DNA of 64,000 nucleotides, from contig JASJOG010000003.1 of NCBI GenBank assembly GCA_030142905.1, positions 965,001-1,029,000 of the forward strand, written 5' to 3'. Both the position numbers and the translations under genes were made by a program. Within the stretch, counting starts at the first letter, position 1. Each line of letters begins with the position of its first letter. The stretch comes from Heliopora coerulea. Lineage: Eukaryota > Cnidaria > Anthozoa > Scleralcyonacea > Helioporidae. A model generated the notes under the pieces. The model was not told the DNA's origin, made no database searches, and was given only the letters and a program-made list of their open reading frames with translations. Shown here in pieces: positions 45,300-57,289 of this stretch.

Positions 45300-45432
45300 C
45301 ATGCGTTGTCACCAACGCATCATCTTTGTTATACCGGTCCAAGGCCACAGATCAGGTGGCCGAAAGCTCGTAATAAAAAAGTATTTGGTAAGAGAATTCG
45401 ACAAGTGTTCATTTTATTATGTCTTAGCCTGA
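45298..45432 (+). mobile_element. Penelope-type terminal fragment (right copy)
   Basis: Inverted counterpart of 42430-42560: CACCAACGCATCATCTTTGT, then GGCCACAGATCAGGTGGCC hairpin, GAAAGCTCGTAATAAAAA and TTCATTTTATTATG. A TA microsatellite lies on the inner side of both copies. Confidence 0.5.
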
Positions 45433-47043
45433 CCACGCTTCGTCCATATTTTTACACAGACCTACCAACTGTCACGGTTTAGCCGTGAATAACACAATTT
45501 TTTACTTTTTCTCACGGTCTCATGACAACAACTGTGTATCTCACGATTTTTTCTCCTTTTTAAAGATACTGAAAATTCCATTGATCCTTCATCCAAAATG
45601 CTGTCCCTTGTTACCCAGATTTTGTCATGTTTAACTATTAACAACATCTTGATGTCTTGTTTTGTTTCCCTGTAATATTTGCAAATTCACGCTTGGGCAG
45701 CTGATGCTAACATGGTACATTTTTACATCTTTTTTATGGCAAAGTAATAATATCTCACTACTTTTCTTAGAATCTCTCGATATTTTAGGTAGAAACTCCA
45801 GATTTTCCCTTCTCAGTGGTTGGCAGGTCTCTTTTACATAACTCGTCAAGTTGAAAGTTCTTCCCTAGTGTTGCAAGGGTAGGTACCAAGATGTGGTCGA
45901 GGTAGAGAAAAACTACCAAATGTCCGAACACACACCATAACCTAGTCAGTCTAAAGGTATAATTTTTTTTTTTTTTTTTTTGTCAGTGAACGTCAGTATT
46001 TAGTAAGTGAGATTGTTTTGGCGAATTCTGTTTCGGAATGTTGAGGAATAAGAAGAATGCTTAATTGCTAGTCCCCTCGCCCACCGAGGGTACTAATCTT
46101 GACGTGCGTGGAGTCCTTTTATACGCGTGGTGATTAGGGAGAAACATTATCAGGTCACTCAAGATTGCCGTGTGCAAGCTCGGGGACTTGTACGTTATTG
46201 ACCAAACCTTACTTAGTTTACTCAGATCCGTATGGAAGCAAATTCATTTGATCTCTTTCTTTTTTACCTTTCATGGATCTATCGCAAGTTGTTTACGTCA
46301 TTTGAACACTGAAGCCAGTAAATGATTTAAGATCGGCAAACGAAATGGCTTTCTTGGTGCTTGCGGCTGGTTTCACTTTTGCAGGACGTCTTAGTTACTG
46401 GACAATTTATTACTTGAAACAACAGTTCTAAAACTCAGCTCTTTGGAATATGCGTTGGCCAACTGTTCACGTCCTCAAGCAACGTTTTAACTTGGTTTAT
46501 TCTCATGAATATTAACAAAAGACGTTACGGGAACTCGCTTGTTCCCAGGACATTTGCTAAGCGGCTAAGCGTAAACGACATTCTTCACTGAAGTTGAATC
46601 GATGCTGATTTGTATGAATGTAGACTTCTGACAATCACCTAGCTGAGCTAAGACGATTATATATCATACTCCTACCTCGAAGTTATTACGTGAAGAAAAA
46701 AAACGAAAGAAGACTTAGTTCGTCTTTCTTTTGAAATTTATAAGTTTATGATTTAAATTGGTGATATGCAAAGGCTGGACGATTTAATTATCTAATCTGG
46801 GTTTTGTTCTGGGTCATTTTACCCAAGCAGCATCATCCACCAGTCAAAATTGAAAATAAGCATGTTTTTAATTCCTCTTTAGAAAAACAAAAGAAAGAAG
46901 AAAAGAAAATTACTCGTTCGATTTGCCAATCTAAAGACATTAGAGCACTTCGGAGAATAGTGTCAAAAATTTGATGCATGTAAAAATAAGTTTATGAAGG
47001 ATGTTAAGGGATTTGAAAATAATTATTTAAAAATTATCTGAGC
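45433..47043. other. No recognisable gene
   Basis: AT-rich; poly-T run at about 45962-45982. Nothing else supported. Confidence 0.5.
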
Positions 47044-47396
47044 CAGGGGTAGCACCAAGAATTTTCCGACGCAGGGCTAACATCCCCGACAGGGGTCTAA
47101 ACTAGAGGGACCAGGACCACACCCCCTTTATAATTTCCTTGTTTGAAGGTTGAAAAACATGATGTTATTTTTCGCAAGAATGATCGCTACTAGTGACTAG
47201 AAACAGTTACTTTTTGATTTGACATGACGAGAAGAGTCTGTTATCTCTCTTGGCTAAATCAGTAACAAGTACTCATAGTTTGTACAATATATGTGTGATA
47301 TCGTTAGTGAAAAGAAATAATTGTTAATTTTCCCCCCATAAAGGGGCTAAGGTTCCCAGACGGAGGGGGCTGTAGCTTCCTCTGACACCACCCCTG
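47044..47396. mobile_element. hAT-type MITE, 353 bp
   Basis: Termini CAGGGGTAGCACCA / TGACACCACCCCTG, flanked by an 8-bp duplication ATCTGAGC / ATCTGAAC with one mismatch. The AGGGGTGG...CCACCC termini resemble those at 8826-9167. Confidence 0.8.
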
Positions 47397-48559
47397 ATCT
47401 GAACCGTTCGTACATGTAAAGAAAGAAAACTATGGAATCATATACGTAAACATGCAAGATTTAAACGAGTGCTGCGCATCACGTTGTGTTATAGCTGGTT
47501 GTAGTACGTTGTCTTGTGATACAGCATTTTAAGAAATATATCTTTGTAAAATTAACATCGTACAGACTTCGTTTCAGTTCGAATCAAAACGCGAATGCAC
47601 AAGACAACATAAAAACAGTGTTGTCAAAAGCTTGTGAAGACCATATTTCCTCAGCGAAGGCTCAGACACGTAAACTTTTTCAACATGCACTATAATATTC
47701 TCGTCTTACTGAAGTAATTTGAAAACGTTTGCTACAGTGGACCTTTCAATAGTTTCCAAAACACCGTGCACATAATAATAAGAATCATGACATAACGTTC
47801 CACCGTGATCAGTTAAGCATCGATCTTTGATCTGATTCTTTCAACGTTCCTTTATTAAAACACTAAAAATCTTCATATCCAGTTTTTTTCTATTATCTGT
47901 AAATCTCCAACATCAATCTTCCACATGAAATTCTAAAAATCTTGAGTTGTTATTATAACAAGCTGTTGCTATGTTGTCTTTTATCGATAACTAATAATGT
48001 ACAAATTTTGTCTCTCCCACTTCCTTGGCATGAAACTGCGAGTACACAGGTGGGCACTCAATTGTACCCTCTTCAGGCTTCAAAACTGTCTCCAGTCCCG
48101 GTCTATAAATCATGGAGAGTAAGAGGCCATTAGCAACAATAGAAACAAAAGTTTTACCAACTCGTGTGAAAGATACCTGAAGTTATGACTGGTCTGAATT
48201 TGTATTTTATTGGATGACGAGTTAAATCATTACAATTGCAGTTCTGATGGATTTTAAAGACGATTTGTCACGCAACGTATGTTGCATGAAAAATGAAGTG
48301 AAACAACTTCAACACTGTCTAATCTGGTGGAGCTAACTTTTTCGATCGTTTCCAGCAACTTCGCCTCCACTTCTTTCAGTTCACAAAACTCATTGTTGAA
48401 ATAATAATATAAATAATAATAATAAAATACTATATAAGAATTGTATTCTGAAGATGACTTAGATGAAGTCGTGTAATTTACTCGTGATACTAGCGTTTTT
48501 AGGCGTCTAAAAAAGATAATCCACACTATATTTATATAACTCTAAGCTTGTGCATCAGT

Positions 48560-48715
48560 ATTGTTGTCAAATCCACCTAATCCGAGTCCGAGTCTATAGT
48601 AATTAGACTCCAAGTCTGAGTCCGATGATACCAATCCAAGTCAACCGTCTGTCGAGTCAAAGATCCTTAACATTTCGAGTTCAAGTCCGAGTCTAAGTCC
48701 GACTCTCGAAGTATG
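48560..48715. repeat. GAGTCCGAGTC-type repeat cluster
   Basis: Imperfect repeats of CCGAGTCCGAGTC and AAGTCCGAGTC in both orientations. No coding meaning seen. Confidence 0.6.
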
Positions 48716-48719
48716 AATA

Positions 48720-51325
48720 GCACTCACATGCTTCTGTAAATGAAGGCTTGAAATATTGCATAAAAAATTCATCGACAGTAAGTGTCGCCACCGCCTGGAA
48801 CGTACTAATTTTATGACTAATTCTTTCTTGACGGTAAGCCTTCCCAGTGACGTGTAATCGACGAGTAAGGTCGTCTGACGTTAGTCAAAACAAAATTAAA
48901 CCACTTAGAGGGGCCTGACGTCGGGAATAGCTTAACCAAATTTTTACCTCTGTTTTCTCTTAAAATATCGGTTCGTTTGATATTGGTTCGATGTAAGGGT
49001 TGTGAAACACAAGTGTGAGAGTTTGATCCTTTGATCAACTATCTTGAACAGCGTTAACTATAAACCCGTATTTGCCTTGTTTTTTAAACGGCATAAACTC
49101 ATTAATAATTCATGAATTACTGACAATAGCCTATCCATGAACGTACACCATATCACATGCATGTATTTGTTTGAGAAGCTAGTTTAAACACTCGTTTATC
49201 ATGTTTCATCAGGGGACTCCACAGACGCGAGAAATCGACAAAAACTTCAGGACTGCACCCTTCGGTTTTTACTGTTTTCCCGTGTTTGTAACCCCTAATG
49301 AAACAGTCTTCTTGTGTTCCAACTATTACTAATCAGTGTTTGATCTAGATTCAATCCAGTGATATTCAATTTCATGAAAAAATAATAAAGACAAAGTGGA
49401 CAACTAAAGTGTGTGCTGACTGTACAAAAATACTCTTCAGGATTCCAAAACACGGTGTATTCTGTACATAAGCATCAGGAAACACTCTTATCCAAAAAAC
49501 CTCGGTAATCTTAGAGTACTTTCAAAGATTTCAGTTTGGGAAGAGATGTTCCAGATTTTCGGCCCCTCAATAATTTGTCCCTGGCAATGCCATTGCATGC
49601 CACTAAGTATGTTGATCATTTGCAAATTACAGTAGGTGTCCCAGTCAAAGTTAAAAATATCCTAAGCGGTTATTGTCAGTGATTTTTGTAAGTATTGCAG
49701 ATAAATGGAAACAAAATACCGTAGTTCGCTTACTGAGATACTTTCATTAGCTTTACGCCATTTATTTCCATGAACCACTGTGAATTTACAAGATAAGGTG
49801 GTCTTGTCACAGGCACAGAAAGATGGCAACAGCAGCACGGCACGTAAGGTACTCCATCACTCCATCCACGAAAACAACAGCTAATAAAAAAAAAATTTAA
49901 AACTCAATTAGAAAATAATTTTTTTCGCTGGCTCATTAAGTATTCTTTGCAATCAATGTTATGCGCTATGTGAAATTAACACACTACAGGTCCAAAATGA
50001 AATATCTAAGAACGACAGTTTTGCTTTTTACCTGAAACAAATTTAAAAGCCTGAGTTACGCAAACAATTTGTAGCAAACTGAAAGACTGTTTTATTACAT
50101 AAAAACACTGATTGAACACTATTATTTTTTACATTAGAATCATAAGTAAGATTCTAATGTATTTTAGAATTAAAGCTAGCTGCTGTTCAATCAAAGAGGA
50201 ATTGAATTGAAAATGAAGTTTATGTCAGGTGAAAGTGTTCTTAAAGTGACAATTGAATGACTTCTGTAACTTTCCCTTTTCTGACTTCGTTCTAAAGATT
50301 TTTCACAATTGCCAAACAATGTTGAGCAAAATAACTTGAATTTATCAGTTATAGATCAGATCAATTATTTGCAAATGCCAAAGGCAACTTCACGATATTT
50401 TGCGGTAAAAGTAAAGAATTAGAAGACTGATCTTGCCGGGAAAGAGTTATAAGGCTGTAACTCAGTGCAGCAGCGAGATAAAATCTCTTGGAGGTCTACC
50501 TGTCACTAAACCCTAACCAAGTGCCCAAAAAGGGCGATTGAGAGACTTAAGAAAGGCTGTATTTAAGCATAAAATTAATTACACAAGATCTAATGTTCAG
50601 CTGTTTTTATCCCAAAGCAAAATACCTAGTCTGCATGACGAAATTAAGAGGTACTCGGGCCCTTTCTCTCGCTGCAGCCCTCTATTTTATATGATACTGA
50701 AATTTAGGTGATACTGAAAAATATTGTTTCGCTCAAAAAAACATAACTGAAGACCGTTTTTCACTTGGTCACCTTTTTTTTCTTTGCGCGAGGCGAAAAG
50801 AAAAGGAATGCAATGGTAAGGGAAAATATTCACTGTGAAAAAGAAGAAATAGATTCACTCTGCGCGAAAAAGTCGTCGAGCGGAAACGGACTTAAAAATA
50901 AAGAATTGGACGATGTTCTAAAGCCCTACGTGGCTTGGTTCCACCAGGGACGTTTTACTGCCTCTAACCAAAATACCTTGAACGATTAAAATGAAAAAAA
51001 TAAATGATAGTTTGAAACATATGAAGAAATGAAATAAACCGTACATTTAATGACCCGTTTGCACGTGCAATTTGGTACATTGCGATTGTCATCCTGGTGT
51101 ATGTAATAAACCCATGACGGTCTACGCGGTAAGATATTTGCATTATGATTTGCTACGGTTTTTCGTCGATTCTCTCATCAGTTTAACACATACTCCAAAG
51201 TTTCAATTGCAAGGTATAATAATAATAATGGTCTTTGCTGAGAACACTTAAAACAAACATTTAAAGTTTGCAAGATCGGAATTAAAAGTAAAACTAATAT
51301 AATTTACATATTACTAAATTGAAAA
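48720..51325. other. No recognisable gene
   Basis: AT-rich sequence. A short ATG stretch near 49832 followed by GTAAGG, and an ORF at 50765-50989, lack support. A GTTTCATCAGGGG / CCCCTAATGAAAC dyad spans 49203-49305. Confidence 0.45.
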
Positions 51326-51329
51326 TCTT

Positions 51330-51959
51330 ACAAGCGCCTATTAATAAAACATTTCTCAAATCTTTTTGTATTTACACCTGTCACATGGAATGCAATACGG
51401 TTTTGATCTAGTACGGAGAACGCTGCTTCTGCGAGCAGGGAGGCGCTCATGCCGTGGGTGTGCAGATTTACCCTTAACGCCATTCCAGCGAGTGCAATCT
51501 CTTTTACTGATAATCTGCTGAATTGGTATAACATGCTCAATATATCCAAATCGTAGGGCTCTTTTCTGTAACCTGTCAATTTGACTTAAATATTTAGTTG
51601 ACGAGACAACGCCCCATACCCTAATACGTTGAGTGACATAATTACAGCATTGAATAAGTACTGCAGATCTTGAATGCAGTATCCATGGCCATTTGCCTTT
51701 AAGTTGTGAGAAAGGTTGTGAAGGTTTGCATTAAGTTGTGAAATTGTAAGTCCCAATTTGTGGGACTGTCATGAAAGGTTACACCCAGTAATTTCAAAGA
51801 TAGCCCTTGCTTGATGCCATTAACAGGCTCTGGTGGGGGCTTACTAGTTCTGGTCTTAATAGCAAGCTTTTTAGTCTTAGCTAAGTCAGTAAGACTCCTC
51901 AAATTCACTTCTACCCTTTGGAATGTCCTAGCAGGCTGGTTCAGAATAATCAGGTTCAT
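51330..51959 (-). pseudogene. LINE reverse transcriptase C-terminal remnant
   Basis: Two frames hold the end of a non-LTR reverse transcriptase: LKLLGVTFHDSPTNWDLQFH (RT thumb-type motif), then QRIRVWGVVSSTKYLSQIDR and LQKRALRFGYI. The upstream catalytic motifs are absent. Frameshifts near 51600-51700. Clade not determined. Confidence 0.7.
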
Positions 51960-52479
51960 TGTTCATTGACGGAAAGTGAATATTCATGTCATTTACATCA
52001 AATAATGACGATAAGTTTTTGCTAGATTTAGCCCTATCGCTTAGTTTGTCTACCATTTTCCATCATCCTTTGCTACCCTCTGAGTACTTAATTCCTCTTA
52101 CTTGCTTTGACCATGTTCAATTGGTTCCCTTTAATAAGTTGAGTTATTCTAGGTTGCAAGCGTTCAGCCTGGATAAATCTAGTGTTCTTGTAAAGCTATA
52201 AAGTCAGTCTAAGCTAAAAGTTTCTCCAAACAAATCATATTTGTCATAATTCCACTGACATTCTACGTAGTTAATCATTCTACACACATCGCAAAAGAAT
52301 GTCAAGAATTTTCTAAATCACCGTCTCTTTGAGAGTTCCAGTCGGATACAGTTTCACGTGGTATTTTACTAAAGCCCATATACGAGCTTTAAGACGTTCC
52401 TCAGAAAACCACAGTGTACAGCGATTATATGTTCGGCAAAAGCCATTTTCTAGTATAACCTTGCTATTAACTCGCAGCA

Positions 52480-52745
52480 ACACATGTTTTAAGTTGCAGC
52501 AACGCAGGTTTTAATTTGTAGTAAAACCAAAGTTTATGTTTGCCTCAACCAAACTTTAAGTTTGGAACAATTAAAATTTTTATCTACAGCAGCCGAAACT
52601 TTTATTTGCAGCAACCAAACATTTACTTAATATTTAACAACGGAAATTTTTGTTTGCAGCAATTAATTCTAAATCTGACTTCAATAGTTTTTATTTGCAG
52701 CACTGAAATTTACAAGAAGGGCAGCAAGATTTTAATTTGCAGCAT
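52480..52745. repeat. Degenerate ~22-bp tandem array
   Basis: Units near ATTTGCAGCAACCGAAATTT, about ten imperfect copies with some length variation. Confidence 0.7.
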
Positions 52746-52994
52746 GTCCCCTTTGGGTCACTGTATGGTAGTACACTTCTGGCGCGAAATTTTCCTTGTT
52801 TGGTTAACGTGATCTAAACATGATTAAACCAATCAGAGCTCGCGTATGGCACCCGTTTTTCTTAATACGTAGATAGTAATCGTTTAGATTTAATAACTGC
52901 AATAATCAGGCCGGGACCCTGGTAATGCTTATCTTGGTGTGGTTAACTCATGACAGTTTCGAGGACGAACTGAAGCGAATCATATGTAAAGCAA

Positions 52995-53105
52995 ATCAAA
53001 CGCTTTCAACATTTCCTTCCACATCTTTCAACTTTGTTGAACGATGTTGAAAGATGTTGAAAGATGTTCAAGTCTAGGAATGGCTAAACGCATACAACAT
53101 ATTCT
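52995..53105. mobile_element. CAACATC-type MITE fragment
   Basis: CAAATCAAACGCTTTCAACA, then GTTGAAAGATGTTGAAAGAT repeats and TGGCTAAACGC. Resembles the copies at 10370-10465 and 59210-59320. Confidence 0.5.
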
Positions 53106-53112
53106 ACTGTCG

Positions 53113-53205
53113 GCAAGTGTAGGGACCTTGTCCTTATTCAAGTTTAGCGGACGTCCAGTAGAATACGCAAACACGTGAGAGAAAAAGGGAACTGAGAAAG
53201 AAAAG
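53113..53205 (+). pseudogene. Gag-like fragment
   Basis: Encodes a short FSGRPVEY segment similar to FSGRPEEWE at 58997-59040; these two stretches share about 40 bp. F-S-G-x-P-x-E-W is common in LTR-retrotransposon Gag starts. Stops follow. Confidence 0.45.
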
Positions 53206-53208
53206 AGT

Positions 53209-53484
53209 GATCATGGAGTCAAGTTAAAACCAAACAAACAAGTGCAAGCTCTTCAAGAAGTCGTATTCTTAGGAGCAATCACCTCGGTGAGTGGTTATAA
53301 ACTAGATCAAGCTGGGGGTAGCCTTATCCGGAACCGAAAGAAATCCCCAGCATGTAGTGTTGGTGATATGAGGAAATTGATGGGATTACTGAATTGTTAC
53401 CGAAGATACATTCCAAACTTTACATCTCAAAAAAAGAAAAACCAATCTACGATCTTATCAAGTCAAAAAATAGAACCGCAGTAA
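53209..53484 (+). pseudogene. Gypsy reverse transcriptase, C-terminal fragment
   Basis: VKLKPNKQVQALQEVVFLGA leads into the connection region and RKLMGLLNCYRRYIPNFTS, the usual F/L-x-G-L-x-x-Y-Y-R-R-x-I-P-N-F motif. The YxDD catalytic part is absent. Confidence 0.85.
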
Positions 53485-53599
53485 ACAATAAGGACAACTG
53501 CAAGGCTAAAGGATAATTGCCACCGAGAAATCTGGTAGTATGGATCACAAATTACCAGATTATTCTTGAGGCCCTACTAAACTACTAGGTTAATCCACC

Positions 53600-53690
53600 T
53601 GTCATGGCAAACCCCGACTTTCACAATTTATTTATACTCTGGAGAGACGCATCACAGTAAGGACTTGGTACAGTATTGTACCAGCGACAG
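53600..53690 (+). pseudogene. Gypsy RNase H, first part
   Basis: FHNLFILWRDASQ-stop-GLGTVLYQRQ corresponds to the D-A-S-x-x-G-L-G-A-V-L motif with an internal stop. The frame is cut by the hAT insertion at 53691 and resumes at 56384. Confidence 0.8.
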
Positions 53691-53884
53691 CAGTGGCGCA
53701 CCCAAGGGGGGGCTTAGGGGGCTTGAGCTCCTCTCTTAGCAGCTACATAAAGATGTCTATTTCCGTCCACGAAAAAAAAATAAAAATGTAACGAAAAATT
53801 AAAAGGAAACAGCGTAAATTGACCGATGCCTCAGACAACCGTGAAATGCAATAATTTCTTAGTCGCCTTACTACACCTTTTTCG

Positions 53885-54180
53885 GATCAAATTCAGAAAT
53901 TTCCAATTGAATTTCAGATTATTCAAGTGAAATTCAGATATTTCCAAACGAATTTCAGATAATTCAAATCAAATTCAGAAATTTCCAATTGAATTTCAGT
54001 TATTTCAAGTGAAATTCAGAACTTTCCAAACGAATTTCAGATAATTCAAATCAAAATCAGAAATTTCCAAATGAATTTAAGATAAATCCATTTCAAATTC
54101 AGAAATGTCCAAATGTATTTCCGATAATTCCAATCAATTTTAGATAGTTTCAAATGCATTTCAGAATACTAATAAATTTC
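53885..54180. repeat. Left subterminal array, ~14 units of ~20 bp
   Basis: Alternating AAATTCAGAAATTTCCAATT- and GAATTTCAGATAATTCAAAT-like units with an 80-bp higher order. Candidate transposase binding sites. Confidence 0.85.
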
Positions 54181-54269
54181 GGACACTTTTGTTTTATTAT
54201 ACATATCAATTTACAAAATACATTGCACAACAATATTAAAGAGGTAAATAAAATAAAACAACAGAAGCA

Positions 54270-55301
54270 TTAGGCTCCTACGTCCATGTCTTCCAAATTA
54301 AGCGCACGCTGGAAAAAGCCTTGTGCATGTTGACATGCATTTACAATATCCCGTGGAGCGATTTGTCTCATAGCATTATCAATTAGTCCTTCGACGTAAG
54401 CCAGACGTTGTTCACCCACTGCGGGAGGTTCAACTTGCGGAACTCGCATTTGCTGTCTTACAACGGCTTTCATTTTGCTCCAAATTGCCTCCACGGGATT
54501 CAGCATTGGAGAGTACGGTCCCAAACGACAGATAATTAACCCTGGGTAGTCATTTACGCATTCTTCAAACTTTGAGTGACAAGGTGCATTGTCACAGACG
54601 AGAACTACGGAGTCAATTCTTACTCCAGCCGGAAGATTCTGTAGCATCTCCAAAACCCAAGTCTTTGCTGTATCGGATTTAAAAGCTCCACGACGTCTTG
54701 TGCTGTGAATCATCTGATATGCAGATATTGCACACACAACATGAACATTTGGTCCCTTAGAAGTTGGTAGCGGCATAACTGCTCTGTCACCAACACGTGC
54801 GCGACCATGAGACCTTCTACAGAAAAGGTTAATATTGGTTTCATCCATCCAAATAATCATTTTGCCTTCTCGCATGTGCTCACTAATTCTTGCAACATAC
54901 TGGCGCCGAAGCTCCTTGTTGGCGTCACTATTTATTGTTGCAGGAATAGCATGTGCCTTTTTCAGGGTTATGAGTTTCCCATTCAAGTAGTTGTGGATAG
55001 TTGATTTACTAAGGTGAACTCCAAATGCTTGTTGTGTTCTCTCTGACAACTGGTTTAAAGTTAAACCAGGGTCCCTTTCGATCATGGCCACAACGTCATC
55101 TATTTGATCATCAGTTAGCCCCTTCTGACGTCCACCTTTGGGTTTTGGATGTTCAGCATCAGCGCGAATCCAGGTATACGCAGTTTTGTATTTCACTCCT
55201 AACTGTTCGGCAAGCTCTCGCCAATTTCCGCCATTATTAGCTAACCTGACAATTCTTTCTCGGTCAGCAAGCGATATCCGAGAGTAAGGACCACGTTGCA
55301 T
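54270..55301 (-). CDS. DDE transposase, IS630/Tc1/mariner superfamily
   Basis: DNA transposase of 343 residues from ATG 55301 (MQRGPYSRISLADRERIVRL) to the stop at 54270. The N-terminal HTH reads RELAEQLGVKYKTAYTWIRA, followed by KGGRQKGLTDDQIDDVV and a second HTH around LSKSTIHNYLN. Catalytic residues: IIWMDETNINLF (D), VLVCDNAPCHSKF (D), GPYSPMLNPVEAIW (E), with 33 residues between the second D and the E. The frame is intact. Unlike the Tc1 proteins here, it has no classic QQDNDPKH motif, and the NPVEAIW ending fits the DDE_3 group. The exact family is not assigned; the long arrayed ends are unusual for Tc1/mariner. Confidence 0.93.
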   Translation of the reverse strand: MQRGPYSRISLADRERIVRLANNGGNWRELAEQLGVKYKTAYTWIRADAEHPKPKGGRQKGLTDDQIDDVVAMIERDPGLTLNQLSERTQQAFGVHLSKSTIHNYLNGKLITLKKAHAIPATINSDANKELRRQYVARISEHMREGKMIIWMDETNINLFCRRSHGRARVGDRAVMPLPTSKGPNVHVVCAISAYQMIHSTRRRGAFKSDTAKTWVLEMLQNLPAGVRIDSVVLVCDNAPCHSKFEECVNDYPGLIICRLGPYSPMLNPVEAIWSKMKAVVRQQMRVPQVEPPAVGEQRLAYVEGLIDNAMRQIAPRDIVNACQHAQGFFQRALNLEDMDVGA

Positions 55302-55364
55302 ATTTCTCTGCACATCAACAAATTGTCAATAGTGATAAGGACATATATTTAGAAATTATGAATA

Positions 55365-55660
55365 TCAATTGGAAATGTCTGAAATCCCTATGGACATCTC
55401 TGATCATTATTTGGAAATGTCTGAAATTCACTTAGACAATCTGAATATCATATGGAAACGTCTGAAATCCCTTTGGACATTTCTGATTATTATTTGGAAA
55501 TGTCTGAAATTCACTTAGACAATCTGAATATCATATGGAAACGTCTGAAATCCCTTTGGACATTTCTGAATATCATTTGCAAACATCTGAAATCCATATG
55601 GAAAATCTGAATATCATTTGGAAATATCTGAAATCATTTTGGAAATTTCTGAATTCCATT
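55365..55660. repeat. Right subterminal array
   Basis: Inverted counterpart of the left array: TTGGAAATGTCTGAAATCCC, CTTAGACAATCTGAATATCA and similar ~20-bp units, with an ~80-bp period repeated at least twice almost exactly. Confidence 0.85.
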
Positions 55661-56383
55661 GAAAAAAGGTGTAGTGTGATGTGTATAAAAACTGTCAAGT
55701 TTTAATCAGATTGTCCAACCATCTCGATTTCGTCGGGATTATCCCGATTTTGAATAAAATCCCGAATCCCGACAGATATGTTGTCGGGGTTCCAAAAATC
55801 CCGATTTTGAAATCTGCTCTTCAAGGAACAACAAACCTAGGAAGATATTTTCGTCAAATTTTAATAGTGCCGATATCCTTCGGAGACCCGGTTAAAAATG
55901 GCACCAGTGGTAAACAAGTGAAGGAAATGAACAGGACAGAAATTTGACTTGTAGCCTTTAAGCATGTCAGTAATATGCGATTTCTCGAACTTCGTCTTGA
56001 TCAATGTTTCAGTCTGAGGAATTACGATACTTTGTCCTTCATTACAGTAGCATTTTTTAATTAAAAACAAGCGCAAAATGGCAATCAATTTGCCAAGCAT
56101 TTTTCACAGAATATATCTTCTTGGATCGCTAGAAATGGTGTTTCGAGACATCAAGATTTCAAAATTTTCTGGAGGAGCATGCCCTCAGACTCCCCTTGTC
56201 AAATACTGATTTGGCAAGGTTCGTAGGTTAGACAGTCTGTTTAATGCCGGAATTGGCCTCGCAAAGGATCTAAAATGTAAAATATTCCTGGAGGAACATG
56301 CTACCAAAGCCTCTAGGGGGAAACTGATTTAACATTTCTAGCCCCTCTTTTATAAAAATCCTGGGTATGCCGTTGAGCGACAG

Positions 56384-56917
56384 GGTGGTCAATTGAGAGT
56401 TACCGCTTACGCTTCGCGCATTTTAACACCCGCAGAGAAAAACTACCACCACTACTCTGGGAAGTTGGAGTTTCTTGGCTTGAAATAGGCAATATGCGAT
56501 CATTTTCGCAACTATTTATGTTACGCCCTTGATTTCACCGTTTATACTGATACTGATAACAATCCCATAACTTATATTTTATCGTCTGCGAAGCTTAAAG
56601 CCACCTGTTTACCTTGGATGGGAAAACTAGCTGATTTCCATTTAAACATTAAGTACCGGCCTGGAATAGCCAATACAGATGCCGATGCCCTTCCACGATT
56701 GCTACCAGAGGTCGAAAGATTCCTCGACTCCGGCACTGAGGAGACCAAACAGGAAACCATACAAGAGGTAACATCTGCCATTCAAGTACAGGAACAAAAC
56801 GAGACCGACTCAATAACAGCTCTCACTGTTAACCATGCTGTTCTCGATGAAGAGCTGAAGTATGTTCGCCATGTCACAGGTGACACGATTTCCCTGGATG
56901 AGAAAAGAACGGCCTAA
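56384..56917 (+). pseudogene. Gypsy RNase H (rest) and linker
   Basis: GGQLRVTAYASRILTPAEKN, a stop after LEFLALK, DFTVYTDTDNNPITYILSSA, and LNIKYRPGIANTDADAL (the K-Y-x-P-G-x-x-N-x-x-A-D motif ending RNase H). The acidic linker ends at TAA 56915-56917; the same frame continues afterwards, so this is an in-frame stop. Confidence 0.88.
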
Positions 56918-56920
56918 AGA

Positions 56921-57265
56921 GTGAATAAATCAATAGGAAAGGTATTGAATTTGGTAGAGTCTGCCCAGACGTCCACGTCGAAAGAGGAAGCAAGCGAAAC
57001 ACGCGAAACACAGCATCCGTTGCACGAATGGAACAAACTCAACTTAGACGAGCATGGTCTTCTTAGAAGAAAGTGCGGTCCGGATAACCAGATCATTCTG
57101 CCAAAATATTTACATCGACTGGTATATAAGGAATTACACGAGGACAAGGGACATCTCTGTGCAGATAGGGTAATGGACCTCGTCTTTGCACGATTTTATT
57201 GCCCTTACATGAAAAAAGACATACCACAGTACATCTCTACGAAATGTAGGTGTCTAAATCAGTGA
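56921..57265 (+). pseudogene. Gypsy integrase zinc-binding (H2C2) domain
   Basis: GLLRRKCGPDNQIILPKYLH, VYKELHEDKGHLCADRVMDL and a C-x-C pair (TKCRCLNQ) give the His-His-Cys-Cys module. TGA 57263-57265 ends the frame. Confidence 0.85.
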
Positions 57266-57289
57266 GTACTTACGTTAATACAACAAGGG

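Larger units (their letters stand above)
53871..55674 (-). mobile_element. DDE transposon with long arrayed ends
   Basis: 1804 bp. The termini CTACACCTTTTT are inverted. The outer ~310 bp on each side are arrays of ~20-bp units (AAATTCAGAAATTTCCAATT types) in opposite orientation, enclosing one intact transposase gene. TA precedes the left end; TG follows the right, perhaps a mutated TA duplication. It is nested in the hAT element. Confidence 0.85.
53691..56375. mobile_element. hAT-like element inside Gypsy RNase H
   Basis: The left end CAGTGGCGCACCCA and the right end (inverse CAACGGCATACCCA) are imperfect inverted termini, flanked by an exact 8-bp duplication AGCGACAG (53683-53690, 56376-56383), the hAT signature. 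About 880 bp of its own sequence remain, with no hAT transposase; a second transposon occupies 53871-55674. Confidence 0.85.

Noticed and set aside
45069..45482. Several 60-147 aa ORFs rich in Tyr, Ile and Met
   Set aside because: They read through TA/TATG microsatellites.
49828..49850. ATG followed by GTAAGG as an exon of the divergent gene
   Set aside because: A 31-nt exon with no matching partner or recognisable peptide.
54807..55240. Short + strand ORFs inside the transposase gene
   Set aside because: Antisense shadows of the intact 343-aa transposase.
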